Below are positions 34,392-43,216 of a stretch of DNA of 64,000 bases, in pieces. Below the pieces are notes generated by a model. That model ran no database searches and was not told the origin of the DNA. It worked only from the letters and a program-made list of their open reading frames with translations. Origin of the DNA: Actinocatenispora thailandica (lineage in GTDB: Bacteria > Actinomycetota > Actinomycetes > Mycobacteriales > Micromonosporaceae); the NCBI RefSeq assembly GCF_016865425.1, contig NZ_AP023355.1:434001-498000 (forward strand), given 5' to 3'. Every line of letters starts with the position of its first letter. The stretch's first letter is position 1. Both the position numbers and the translations under genes were made by a program.

Positions 34392-35006
34392 TCAGCGCCC
34401 GGTCAGTTGTGCCACCACCACGTCGGCCCGGCGGGCGATCTGCTCACCGCGCACGAAACCGCTCGACACCGTCTCTACCACGAGGCCGTCCCAGGCGGGA
34501 TCGTCGACCGGCACGGTGTCCACCGGGCGGTGCAGGGCCATGTCGTACCGCTCGCCCTTGGCCACGTCGAACGGCTCCACCCCGGTGCGGCCCAGCACCT
34601 CGATGGTCTCCTCGGCGAACGCCGCGAACAGCGCACCCACCTGCCCGGCGAACATCGCGTACAGCGAGGCGTCGGACTGCGGGTCGTGCTGGTCCGGGTT
34701 CTCCTTGCCGGCGAGCGCCCAGCGGTCCGACTCGCGCCGGGCGTAGTCGTACAGCCGGTAGAGGCCGGCGCGCACCGGCTCCAGGGTCGCCTCCACCTCG
34801 CTGCGTCGCAGCTGCTGGTTCTCCGAGTGCAGCCGGTCGATGATCTCCTCGCGGAAGGCGGCGCGCTCCTGCTCGCGGGCCACCGCCTTGTGCAGCTCGG
34901 CCAGCCGGTCGGGCAGGTGGCTGAGTGCGGTCAGCTGCGCCCGGATGACGACGAGCTCGGCACGCAGCGGTCCGAGCGCGCTCGGTGTCTCGTCGGCGTC
35001 CGGCAC
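34392..35006 (-). CDS. GrpE-like nucleotide-exchange factor
   Basis: A 204-residue protein with a helical N-terminal region (LPDRLAELHKAVAREQERAA, FREEIIDRLHSENQQLRRSE) and a compact end RPVDTVPVDDPAWDGLVVET and SSGFVRGEQIARRADVVVAQ. That last segment resembles the GrpE beta-domain (GY...VLRPAxVxV). It lies 45 bp upstream of the Hsp70-like gene on the same strand and presumably serves it. It is shorter and more diverged than housekeeping GrpE. Confidence 0.82.
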   Translation of the reverse strand: MPDADETPSALGPLRAELVVIRAQLTALSHLPDRLAELHKAVAREQERAAFREEIIDRLHSENQQLRRSEVEATLEPVRAGLYRLYDYARRESDRWALAGKENPDQHDPQSDASLYAMFAGQVGALFAAFAEETIEVLGRTGVEPFDVAKGERYDMALHRPVDTVPVDDPAWDGLVVETVSSGFVRGEQIARRADVVVAQLTGR

Positions 35007-35194
35007 CGCTCACTCCCTTCGACGACCCGGCCCCTCAGGAGCACTGGCCGAGCCGCCCGCTTGTCGTTGCCGTCCCGGCCGCGGCTGCTCGGGCGGGACG
35101 GCGTCGGTCACGGATCGGTCCGCCGGCGCTGCGGCACACCGACCCGTGAAGGAATCTATCCGTGCGTGGACCTACCCGACACCTGCGATGTCCG

Positions 35195-36742
35195 TCAGAT
35201 CCATTTGTTTCCCAGCCACATCCTCGCGTACCACTGCGAGTAGGTGATGGTCTCCCCGACGTAGATCGGGTAGAAGTACAGGAAGCACAGCGCCACCAGC
35301 GCGACGAAGCCGCCGGCGACGAGCGTGCCGCCGAGCCGGCGCTCCGGTCGGGCCCGCGGCCCGCCGATGATCATCCCCAGCGCCATCGTCACCGCGAGCA
35401 CCAGGAACGGCTCGGACGGCAGCGCGTAGAAGTAGAACATGGTGCGGTGGTCGCTCAGCTCGTAGTAGACCCAGGGCAGGATCCCGGCGGCCGAGGTCAG
35501 CAGCAGGAACCAGCCGCGCCAGTCGCGCTTCGCGATCGACCACCAGGCCACCGCCACCAGTGTCGGGATGAACGCCCACCACAGCACCGGGGTGCCCAGC
35601 AGCAGGATCTCCGCCGAGCACTGCGACGCCGTGCACAGCCCGTCGGGGCTGTAGTAGTACGCCACCGGCCGGCCCAGCGTGAGCCACTGCATCGGCCACG
35701 ACTGGTAGTCGTGCTTGGTGCTCAGCCCGGTGTGGAACGCCAGGATGTCCCGGTGGTACTGGAACAGGTTGTACAGCGGGCCGATCAGCGGCGGCTCGGC
35801 GTGGCCGTGGTCGCGCAGCCAGTGCCGGTCCCAGCTGTGGTCGTTGGCGAACCAGCCGGCCCAGCTCGCCACGTACACCACGGTGAAGATGGCCAGCGAG
35901 GCGAGCAGCCAGCCGAACTCGTCCAGCAGCGCGTCCCGCCACGGATGGCGTGCGCCGGCGGTGCGCCGGGTGTGCGCCTCCCACACGTAGATCAGCGCCA
36001 CGAACAGCAGGATGTACCACAGGGCGCTCCACTTGACCGCCATCCCGCAACCGAGCAGCGCCGCGCCGGACAACCGCCACCACGGGATGCCGTGCCGCGG
36101 CCGACCGTGCTCGGCGTCACCACCGGCGTCCAGGAACGCGAGCCAGCGGCGCCGGCTCTGCTCCCGGTCCAGCACCGCGCAGACGAACCCGGCCAGCACG
36201 AACAGCATCAGGAAGATGTCCAGCAGGGCGACCCGGCTGGACACGAACGCCATCCCGTCCAGCGTCATCAGCAGCCCGGCCACCGCGCCGAGCAGCGTCG
36301 AGCGGAACATCCGCCGACCGAGCCGGATCACCAGCACCACCGCGATCACCCCGGCGACCACCGAGGTGATCCGCCAGCCGATCGCGTTGTACCCGAAGAT
36401 CTGCTCGCCCAGGCCGATGATCCACTTGCCCAGCGGCGGGTGCGCGATGAACGAACCGGAATTGGTCTTGTCGTCCCACTCCACCCCGTGCTGCACCAGG
36501 TGGTGCGCGTCGGTCGCGTAGTAGATCTCGTCGAAGATCTTCGTCTTCGGGAAGCCGAGACCGATCAGCCGCAGGGTCGCCGCTATCGCCGCTATCCCGG
36601 CTGTGACCAGCCAGGACACCAGCCGATCGGACGGCATCGGCGGGTGCAGCCGGCGCCGCACATCGGCGCCGACCCCGCCAGGTCCGTCGGCCGTCGCCGC
36701 CTGGTCGGGACCGGACTCGACTGTCAATTCGGTCGCGGGCAC
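35195..36742 (-). CDS. pmt: Protein O-mannosyltransferase (PMT family)
   Basis: The 515-residue membrane enzyme carries the catalytic DE loop KTKIFDEIYYATDAHHL after the first helix, the GSFIAHPPLGKWIIGLGEQIF luminal-like loop, and LDGMAFVSSRVALLDIFLML. It spans about ten membrane helices, ending YVGETITYSQWYARMWLGNK. Actinobacterial Pmt adds mannose from polyprenyl-phosphomannose to secreted proteins. GTG 36742 is chosen; TACGAT lies 6 nt upstream and suggests a leaderless message. It is divergent from rsmI, the usual actinobacterial pairing. The 35007-35194 gap before the GrpE-like gene shows no clear feature. Confidence 0.93.
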   Translation of the reverse strand: MPATELTVESGPDQAATADGPGGVGADVRRRLHPPMPSDRLVSWLVTAGIAAIAATLRLIGLGFPKTKIFDEIYYATDAHHLVQHGVEWDDKTNSGSFIAHPPLGKWIIGLGEQIFGYNAIGWRITSVVAGVIAVVLVIRLGRRMFRSTLLGAVAGLLMTLDGMAFVSSRVALLDIFLMLFVLAGFVCAVLDREQSRRRWLAFLDAGGDAEHGRPRHGIPWWRLSGAALLGCGMAVKWSALWYILLFVALIYVWEAHTRRTAGARHPWRDALLDEFGWLLASLAIFTVVYVASWAGWFANDHSWDRHWLRDHGHAEPPLIGPLYNLFQYHRDILAFHTGLSTKHDYQSWPMQWLTLGRPVAYYYSPDGLCTASQCSAEILLLGTPVLWWAFIPTLVAVAWWSIAKRDWRGWFLLLTSAAGILPWVYYELSDHRTMFYFYALPSEPFLVLAVTMALGMIIGGPRARPERRLGGTLVAGGFVALVALCFLYFYPIYVGETITYSQWYARMWLGNKWI

Positions 36743-36748
36743 CCGACG

Positions 36749-36754
36749 ATCGTA
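36749..36754 (-). promoter_or_regulatory. Candidate -10 box for leaderless pmt message
   Basis: TACGAT on the minus strand ends 6 nt before GTG 36742, with no ribosome site. It supports this GTG as the start. Confidence 0.5.
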
Positions 36755-36851
36755 GGCTGAGCCGACCACCCGCGTCGCGACGCCCGGGCGCTCGATCGCC
36801 GGCAGCCGGGTGCTCGGCCCGTCGGGCGGTGCGAAAGCGAGAGGTGAGACG

Positions 36852-37703
36852 GTGGACACAGGGCAGGGTGCGGGGTTGCTGGTGCTGGCCGGGGCGCCGC
36901 TGGGCAACGTCGCGGACGCCAGCGAACGGCTCCGCACCGCGCTGACCGACGCCGACCTGGTGGCCGCCGAGGACACCCGGCGGGTGCGCCGGCTCGCCGG
37001 GGAACTCGGGGTCACGCTGCCGCGCGTCGTGTCGTACTTCGAGGGCAACGAGACGCGCCGCACCCCGGAACTGCTGGCCGAGCTGACCGCCGGTGCGCAC
37101 GTCACGCTGATCACCGACGCGGGGATGCCGAGCGTCTCCGACCCCGGGTACCGGTTGGTGCGGGCGGCGATCGAGGCGGACGTGCCGGTGACCGCGGTGC
37201 CGGGACCCAGCGCGGTGACCACGGCGCTCGCGGTGTCCGGGCTGCCCAGCGACCGGTTCTGCTTCGAGGGGTTCCCGCCGCGCAAACCGGCCGAGCGCCG
37301 TTCCCGGTTCGCCGAACTCGCCGCCGAACGCCGCACCCTGGTCTTCTTCGAGTCGCCGCACCGCGTCGCGGCCACCCTGTCCGACCTGGCCACCGCGTTC
37401 GGTGCGGACCGCCCGGGTGCGCTGTGCCGCGAGCTGACCAAGACGTACGAGCAGGTGCGGCGCGGCGGGCTCGGTGACCTGTCGGCCGGGGTGGCGGAGG
37501 ATCCGCCGCGCGGCGAGATCACCCTGGTGGTGGCGGGCGCGCCGGCGGCCGAACCGGTGTCCCGGGACGCCGCCGACCTCGCCGCGCTGGTCGCCGAGCG
37601 GCAGGCGGCCGGGGCGTCCCGGCGCGACGCGGTCGACGCGGTCGCCGCTGAGCTGGGCCTGCCTCGCCGCGAGGTGTACGCCGCGGCCCTCGGCACCCGG
37701 TGA
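36852..37703 (+). CDS. rsmI: 16S rRNA 2'-O-methyltransferase RsmI (C1402)
   Basis: The 283-residue SPOUT-unrelated tetrapyrrole-type methyltransferase shows LLVLAGAPLGNVADASERL, VAAEDTRRVRRLAGELGV, VVSYFEGNETRRTPELL, SDPGYRLVRAAIEADVPVTA, GPSAVTTALAVSGLPSDRF and VFFESPHRVAATLSDLA, the ordered RsmI signatures. It methylates the ribose of C1402 in 16S rRNA. GTG 36852 follows GAGAGGTGAG. Neighbours pmt and metG are conserved partners. Confidence 0.96.
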   Translation: MDTGQGAGLLVLAGAPLGNVADASERLRTALTDADLVAAEDTRRVRRLAGELGVTLPRVVSYFEGNETRRTPELLAELTAGAHVTLITDAGMPSVSDPGYRLVRAAIEADVPVTAVPGPSAVTTALAVSGLPSDRFCFEGFPPRKPAERRSRFAELAAERRTLVFFESPHRVAATLSDLATAFGADRPGALCRELTKTYEQVRRGGLGDLSAGVAEDPPRGEITLVVAGAPAAEPVSRDAADLAALVAERQAAGASRRDAVDAVAAELGLPRREVYAAALGTR

Positions 37704-37783
37704 CGCCGGCCGGTACGGATCCGAACGGGTCGACGATCGCGGCTCCGGTTGTGCCGGCCCCCGGGCCAGCGCGGCCAGGGCCC

Positions 37784-37830
37784 GTCTTCATGGCTCCGCC
37801 CGGCGCGGCCGGGTGGCTGGCGATGAAGAC
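37784..37830. terminator. Bidirectional hairpin after rsmI
   Basis: GTCTTCATGGC (37784-37794) and the right arm ending GATGAAGAC (37822-37830) pair, with inner CCCGGC/GCCGGG, in the convergent gap between rsmI and the ornithine-cyclodeaminase-like gene. Confidence 0.6.
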
Positions 37831-37834
37831 ACGC

Positions 37835-38721
37835 CTAGGCGAGGACCGCGCGCAGCAGCGCGGGCTCGGTGCCGGCCAACCCGACCGAGCAGTACAGCCG
37901 GATCGCCGCCGGATCGGCCGGCAGCGCCCGCTCCCCGGTCAGCACCGCGCCGAGGCCGACCATGCCGGCCCGCGCCGCGGTACCGGCCAGCACGAACGGC
38001 GGGTCGTAGCCGTCCAGCTGGCGCACCGAGTCGGTGGTGATCAGCGCGGCCGCCTCGGCCAGGCGCAGGTCGAACTCGCTGCGGCCGGCCTGCTTCGGGC
38101 CGAGCGTGGTGACCGCGGTACCGGGGGACAGCCAGCCCGGGTCGAGCACCGGCGTCGTGCTGTTGGTGGCGAGGACCACGATGTCGTGGTCCCGCACCGC
38201 GGCGGCCGGCTCGGTGGCGGCAACCGCCGGCAGCCCGAGTTCGTCGCGCAGCCGGCGGGCGAAGCCGGCGCGCCGGTCCGGGTCCCGCCCGTACACGGTG
38301 ACCGCGGTCAGGTCCCGGACCGCGCGGATCGCCCAGGCCTGCGCGTACGCCTGCGCGCCGGTGCCGATGATGCCGAGCCGGTGCGCGTCCGGCCGGGCCA
38401 GCGCGTCCGCCGCGACCGCGCCGAGGGCGCCAACCCGGTACTGGCCGAGCAGGTCACCGACGGCCACCGCGCGCAGCCGCCCGTCCTCGACCAGCACGAC
38501 GACCTGGTCGGCGGGTGCGCCGACCAGGTACGCGCGGTGGCCGTACCAGCGGTCGGTGCCGCCGGCGGTGACCATCAGCCGGCCGCCGGCCAGGTCGAGC
38601 GCGGCGCGCGGTGGGGCGACCAGCTCGCCGCGGTGCGCGGCGAGGACCGCCGCCCGCATCGCGGCGATCGCGGACCTCGGGGCAGCTGTCCGACCTCGCG
38701 GTCGGTGACGATGGTGACCAT
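37835..38721 (-). CDS. Ornithine cyclodeaminase / mu-crystallin family protein, apparent frameshift
   Basis: The domain frame carries the family's NAD(P)-binding site HRLGIIGTGAQAYAQAWAIR, VTVYGRDPDRRAGFARRLRD, IVVLATNSTTPVLDPGWLSP and TTLGPKQAGRSEFDLRLAEA. Members catalyse ornithine cyclisation, ketimine or amino-acid dehydrogenation; the exact reaction is unknown. The natural start MVTIVTDREVGQL (ATG 38721) is in a different frame; adding one base to the G4 run at 38679-38682 yields ...DREVGQLPPRSAIAAMRAAV, as family N-termini look. From ATG 38659 alone, the protein would be 274 residues and lack its first strand and helix. Confidence 0.78.
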
Positions 38722-38773
38722 GGCGTCAGGCTGCACCCTCGACCGCGGTTGAAGTCAACTCATCGGCTCGTCC

Positions 38774-38804
38774 TTGACCTGGAGCGCGGTCCAGGTGGCA
38801 GGCT
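38774..38804 (+). promoter_or_regulatory. MerR-type promoter/operator, leaderless start
   Basis: TTGACC (38774-38779) and CAGGCT (38799-38804) are 19 bp apart, the overlong spacing MerR-family activators act on. Between and over them lies the palindrome acctggagcgcggtccaggt (38777-38796, one mismatch). The -10 ends 7 nt before ATG 38812. No MerR-family gene is in the window. Confidence 0.75.
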
Positions 38805-38811
38805 CGGTGGC

Positions 38812-39678
38812 ATGCAGACACGCACACTGGGCGGCCTCGACCAGCGCAGTACGGTGCTCATCTACGGCGCGGCGGCGCTGTCCGACGTCGACCAGGACAC
38901 CGCCGACGCGTCGATCGTCGAGGCCCTCGACGCCGGTATCAACCACTTCGACGTGGCCGCCTCGTACGGCGACGCCGAGCTGCGGCTCGGCCCGGCGATG
39001 CCGGACATCCGGGACCGCATCTTCCTCGCCACCAAGACCGGCGAGCGCACCGCGGAGGGCGCGTACCGGCAGATCAACGAGTCGCTGGAGCGGCTCCGGA
39101 CCGACCGCGTCGACCTGCTCCAGCTGCACGCGGTCGGCGACCTCGCCGAGCTGGACCGGGTCTGCGCGCCGGACGGTGCGCTGGCCGGTGCGGTGCGGGC
39201 CCGGGAGGAGGGCCTGGTCGGCGCGGTCGGGATCACCGGGCACGGGCACCAGGCGCCGGCCACCCACCTGGAGGCGCTGCGCCGGTACGACTTCGCGACG
39301 GTGCTGACGCCGCTCAACTACACGCTCGGCGCCCGCCCCGACTACTACCGCGACTTCCGGGCGCTCGCCGCCGAGACGCAGCGCCGCGGCGTCGGGCTGA
39401 TGACGATCAAGAGCGGCGCCCGGCGGAACTGGCCGGACGGCGCGGACCACCGCTACACCACCTGGTACGAGCCGCTCGACGAGCAGGAGTACATCACCGC
39501 GTCGGTGTCCTGGGTGCTGTCGCACCTCGAGATCACCGGCATCCCGACGCCGTCCGACGTGCGGCTGCTGCGCTACTTCGTCGCGGCGGAGCGCTCCCTG
39601 CAGTCCCGCGCCGAGGCCGAATCGGTGCTGGCCCGGGTGCCCGACTACTCCTCGCCGTTCCTGCGCCAGGTGATCTGA
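38812..39678 (+). CDS. Aldo/keto reductase
   Basis: The 288-residue TIM-barrel protein keeps the AKR tetrad: Asp and Tyr in INHFDVAASYGDAELRLG, Lys in IFLATKTGERTAEGAY, His in VDLLQLHAVGDLAEL. The barrel continues with VGAVGITGHGHQAPATHLEA and GVGLMTIKSGARRNWPDG. It would reduce an aldehyde or ketone with NADPH. The MerR-type promoter in front suggests induction by thiol/electrophile or oxidative stress. ATG 38812 fits the predicted transcript start. Confidence 0.93.
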   Translation: MQTRTLGGLDQRSTVLIYGAAALSDVDQDTADASIVEALDAGINHFDVAASYGDAELRLGPAMPDIRDRIFLATKTGERTAEGAYRQINESLERLRTDRVDLLQLHAVGDLAELDRVCAPDGALAGAVRAREEGLVGAVGITGHGHQAPATHLEALRRYDFATVLTPLNYTLGARPDYYRDFRALAAETQRRGVGLMTIKSGARRNWPDGADHRYTTWYEPLDEQEYITASVSWVLSHLEITGIPTPSDVRLLRYFVAAERSLQSRAEAESVLARVPDYSSPFLRQVI

Positions 39679-39687
39679 CCGCGCCGG

Positions 39688-41004
39688 TCACCAGGCGGCG
39701 GCGAGGATGCCGGCGGCGACCGCCAGCGGGGCGAGCAGGCTGATCGCCACGGCCGCGGCGCGTCCCCGGCCGGGCAGTCGCCAGGCACCGGTCGTCAGCG
39801 CGATCAGCAGGCCACACAGCAGCACCAGCGCCAGCGGTACCGCCCAGCGCAGGGTCAGCCCGGCCCGGTCGCCGAGGTACGCCTTGCCGCTGGCGCGTGA
39901 CACCATCCGAGCGGCGTGGGTGGTGTGCGCCCGCACCGGTGCGCCGTACACGGTGACGTGCCGCACCGAGTACCGGTGGCCGGTGGCGACGAAGTCGCCG
40001 ACGCAGTGCCGGGACCAGCCGGCCCCGGTGCACCAGGAGATTCGTACCGTGCCGGCGTCGCCGTGCCCGGCGGCGAGCCACGCCGGCGCCGCACCCAGCC
40101 AGGCGAACAGCGCCGCCAGCAGCGCGAACACCACCAGCAGCGGGATTCCGACGGCCGGCCGGCGGGGCCGCCGCGGGATCGGCGGCGCGGCCGGCCGAAC
40201 CGGGCCGGCCGACCGGGTGCCGCTGGCCGTCGGCCACAGCGGGAAGTTGCTCGCCGGCGCGTCGTCCACCGCGACGCCGCCGCCGTCGGTTTCCCCACCG
40301 TCGTCGGCGTACGCGGTGGCGACCGCACCGGGCCGCCCGGGGGCCGGGGCCGCGGCCGAAGAGGTGGGGCGGTCCCGCCGCGCCGCGACGGTCGACGCCG
40401 GCCGGCTCAGCATCGCCGGGTCCGGCCAGCCGGTCGACGGGTCGAGCAGTTCCTCGGCTCCGTCCGGGTCCTCGCCTCCGGCGGTGTCCCCGGCACCGAG
40501 TGTGTCCCCGCCTCCGACTGTGTCCCCGCCTCCGACCGGGCCCCCGGCTCCGGTCGTGTTCGTGGCTTCGGTGGTGTCCCCGCCTCCGACTGTGTCCCCG
40601 GCGCCGAGTGTGTCCCTGTCTCCGGACGTGTCCCTGGCTCCGGTCGTGTCCCTGGCGGAGGGCATCGGTACCGCCGGGTACGCCGGCCCGGCCGCGGGCC
40701 CCACCGGCTCCGAACCGGTTCGGGTGGACGGCACCGGCCCGGTCCGGGTCGACGGGTCCGGCGCGACTCGTGTGGACGGTTCCGAACTGGTCCGGGTCGA
40801 CGGATCCGGCGCGGTGCGTGCGGACGGCTCTGCCGGGGTGTGCGCCGCTGGCTCGGCCCCGGCCGGCTCTGTCCGGCTGTCTGCCGGCGGCTCGGGCTCG
40901 GGGTGCGACGGGGAACCGGCCGCCGGCGGTTCGGCCGCGCCTCGCTGGGGCGGCTCCGGCGCGGCGGGCGGCGCGGGCTGGCGGTCGGCGTCCTGAGCGG
41001 TCAC
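39688..41004 (-). CDS. Proline-rich membrane protein, unknown function
   Basis: I do not recognise the family. The N-terminal about 260 residues are disordered and repeat-rich, with Pro/Glu/Ser/Thr and PSTRT-like motifs and DTxGxGDTxGGG runs, then a charged linker, one membrane helix ([20 protein letters not shown]), an about 80-residue extracytoplasmic domain with two Cys ([20 protein letters not shown]) and [20 protein letters not shown], then two helices ([40 protein letters not shown]). The start could be GTG 41004 or GTG 41019. It is divergent from metG; the transmembrane layout suggests an envelope protein. Confidence 0.65.
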   Translation of the reverse strand: MTAQDADRQPAPPAAPEPPQRGAAEPPAAGSPSHPEPEPPADSRTEPAGAEPAAHTPAEPSARTAPDPSTRTSSEPSTRVAPDPSTRTGPVPSTRTGSEPVGPAAGPAYPAVPMPSARDTTGARDTSGDRDTLGAGDTVGGGDTTEATNTTGAGGPVGGGDTVGGGDTLGAGDTAGGEDPDGAEELLDPSTGWPDPAMLSRPASTVAARRDRPTSSAAAPAPGRPGAVATAYADDGGETDGGGVAVDDAPASNFPLWPTASGTRSAGPVRPAAPPIPRRPRRPAVGIPLLVVFALLAALFAWLGAAPAWLAAGHGDAGTVRISWCTGAGWSRHCVGDFVATGHRYSVRHVTVYGAPVRAHTTHAARMVSRASGKAYLGDRAGLTLRWAVPLALVLLCGLLIALTTGAWRLPGRGRAAAVAISLLAPLAVAAGILAAAW

Positions 41005-41174
41005 CTGCCCATTCGACACCGCGGGGCCGGCGGGAGCGAGCTGCCACACCGGCCGGGTCGGGACAAATCCCGCGCGGGCGGCGTGCCGGGGCGGGCGTAC
41101 GCGACCCGCCGGATCCTGCGGCAGCCGACGCGCCACGCGGCGTACGCGGCGGGAAAAGGGCTCGCCGGCCCCGA

Positions 41175-41180
41175 TAGGCT
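41175..41180 (+). promoter_or_regulatory. Candidate -10 box for leaderless metG message
   Basis: TAGGCT ends 7 nt before ATG 41188, with no ribosome site, so metG may be translated from a leaderless message. Confidence 0.5.
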
Positions 41181-41187
41181 TTCCGGT

Positions 41188-42966
41188 ATGAGCAACGTCT
41201 TGACGGCAGTCGCCTGGCCGTACGCGAACGGCCCGCGACACATCGGCCATGTGTCCGGTTTCGGGGTCCCCTCCGATGTCTTCAGCCGGTACATGCGGAT
41301 GGCCGGCCACGACGTGCTGATGGTCTCCGGCACCGACGAGCACGGCACCCCGATCCTGGTGCAGGCCGAGCAGGAGGGCGTGCCGCCGCGCGAGATCGCC
41401 GACCGGTACAACCGGGTCATCGTCGAGGACCTGCACGCGCTCGGGTTGTCCTACGACCTGTTCACCCGCACCACCACCCGCAACCATGCGGCGGTGGCGC
41501 AGGAGCTGTTCCGCACCGTGTACAAGAACGGCTACCTGATCGAGCAGAAGACCTCGGGGGCGATCTCGCCGTCGACCGGCCGCACCCTGCCGGACCGGTA
41601 CATCGAGGGCACCTGCCCGATCTGCGGGTACGACGGGGCCCGCGGCGACCAGTGCGACAACTGCGGCAACCAGCTCGACCCGACCGACCTGATCAACCCG
41701 CGGTCCCGGATCAACGGGGAGAAGCCGAAGTTCATCGAGACCGAGCACTTCTTCCTCGACCTGCCGGCGCTGGCCGACGCGCTCGGCGACTGGCTGCGCA
41801 GCCGGCAGGGCTGGCGGCCGAACGTGCTGAAGTTCTCCCTCAACCTGCTGGACGATCTGCGGCCGCGGGCGATGACCCGGGACATCGACTGGGGTATCCC
41901 GGTGCCGATGGAGGGCTGGGAGGACAACCCGAACAAGCGGCTGTACGTCTGGTTCGACGCGGTGATCGGTTACCTGTCGGCGGCGATCGAGTGGGCCCGG
42001 CGCAGCGACGACCCGGACGCGTGGCAGCGCTGGTGGAGCGACCCGGCGGCGCTGCAGTACTACTTCATGGGCAAGGACAACATCACCTTCCACTCCCAGA
42101 TCTGGCCGGCGGAGCTGCTGGCCTACGACGGGAAGGGCGCGAAGGGCGGTACGCCGGGCCGCTACGGCGAGCTGAACCTGCCGACCGAGGTGGTCTCCAG
42201 CGAGTTCCTCACCATGGAGGGGCGCAAGTTCTCCTCGTCCCGGCAGGTCGTCATCTACGTGCGTGACTTCCTCGCCCGCTACCAGCCGGACGCGCTGCGC
42301 TACTTCATCGCGGTCGCCGGGCCGGAGACCCACGACACCGACTTCACCTGGTCGGAGTTCCTTCGCCGGACCAACGACGAGCTGGTCGCCGGCTGGGGCA
42401 ACCTGGTCAACCGGTCGATCTCGATGGCCGCGAAGAACTTCGGCGCGGTACCGGCGCCGGGCGAGCTGACCGAGACCGACCGGGCGCTGCTGGCGAAGTC
42501 GGCGGCGGCGTTCGAACCGATCGGTCAGCTGATCGGTACCCACCGGCAGAAGGCGGCGATCACCGAGGCGATGCGGGTCGTCGCCGAGGCGAACAAGTAC
42601 ATCTCCGAGTCGGCGCCGTGGAAGCTCGGCGAGGACCGGGAGCGGCAGGGCACCGTGCTGCACACCGCGCTGCAGGTGGTCAGCGACTGCAACACGCTGC
42701 TGTCGCCGTTCCTGCCGCACTCCGCCCAGCGGGTACACGAGCTGCTCGGCGGCGCCGGCGTGGTGGCACCGCAGCCGGAGATCCGCGAGGTGGACGATCT
42801 GGACGGCGGCCCCGGCTACCCGGTGCTCACCGGCGACTACGCCGACGTGCCGGCGTGGGCGCCGACGCCGCTGCCGGCCGGCCGGGAGCTGGCGAAGCCG
42901 AAGCCGGTGTTCACCAAGCTCGATCCGTCCATCGTGGACGAGGAGCTGTCCCGCCTCGGTGGCTGA
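41188..42966 (+). CDS. metG: Methionyl-tRNA synthetase
   Basis: A 592-residue class I synthetase. The catalytic HIGH-like motif is in [20 protein letters not shown], the connective zinc site is [18 protein letters not shown], and the second signature is [18 protein letters not shown], a KFSSSR variant of KMSKS, as is usual in actinobacterial MetG. The anticodon-binding domain follows (residues about 400-530). It charges tRNA-Met with methionine. The last codons lie in a 22-bp duplication. Confidence 0.97.
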   Translation: MSNVLTAVAWPYANGPRHIGHVSGFGVPSDVFSRYMRMAGHDVLMVSGTDEHGTPILVQAEQEGVPPREIADRYNRVIVEDLHALGLSYDLFTRTTTRNHAAVAQELFRTVYKNGYLIEQKTSGAISPSTGRTLPDRYIEGTCPICGYDGARGDQCDNCGNQLDPTDLINPRSRINGEKPKFIETEHFFLDLPALADALGDWLRSRQGWRPNVLKFSLNLLDDLRPRAMTRDIDWGIPVPMEGWEDNPNKRLYVWFDAVIGYLSAAIEWARRSDDPDAWQRWWSDPAALQYYFMGKDNITFHSQIWPAELLAYDGKGAKGGTPGRYGELNLPTEVVSSEFLTMEGRKFSSSRQVVIYVRDFLARYQPDALRYFIAVAGPETHDTDFTWSEFLRRTNDELVAGWGNLVNRSISMAAKNFGAVPAPGELTETDRALLAKSAAAFEPIGQLIGTHRQKAAITEAMRVVAEANKYISESAPWKLGEDRERQGTVLHTALQVVSDCNTLLSPFLPHSAQRVHELLGGAGVVAPQPEIREVDDLDGGPGYPVLTGDYADVPAWAPTPLPAGRELAKPKPVFTKLDPSIVDEELSRLGG

Positions 42967-42998
42967 CCCACTCCGGCTCGGTGGCTGACCCACTCCGG
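42955..42998. repeat. 22-bp perfect tandem duplication across the metG stop
   Basis: ctcggtggctgacccactcc-gg occurs at 42955-42976, including the metG stop TGA, and again at 42977-42998. The copy is exact and recent-looking. Confidence 0.9.
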
Positions 42999-42999
42999 G

Positions 43000-43060
43000 G
43001 TTGATCATGGTGTTGTCTGCACGGTAAACGGTTACCGCGGCGGATGACACCATGATCGAC
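43000..43060. repeat. 61-bp palindromic element after metG
   Basis: The left arm gttgatcatggtgttgtc is complementary to the right arm gatgacaccatgatcgac, with an inner cggtaa/ttaccg stem and loop acgg, making a nearly continuous 28-bp hairpin. GATCATGGTGTTGTC-type palindromes recur between genes in related actinomycetes as REP-like elements; here it may also terminate metG. The rest of the gap to 43216 is AT-richer and may hold the next promoter. Confidence 0.7.
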
Positions 43061-43216
43061 CCGATCGGGTGGCCGATTCCGATATCAGGGTGCACTTAGT
43101 TGATCTTGTTACTGTGGGTGCATGCAGCCCTGCAGTAGTCAGCCGGGTCCGGCCCGGCTTTCCGACTTCCCGGCGTTCGTCGCGCGCTCCCGACCGCGAC
43201 GGACCCCCGCCCGCTC

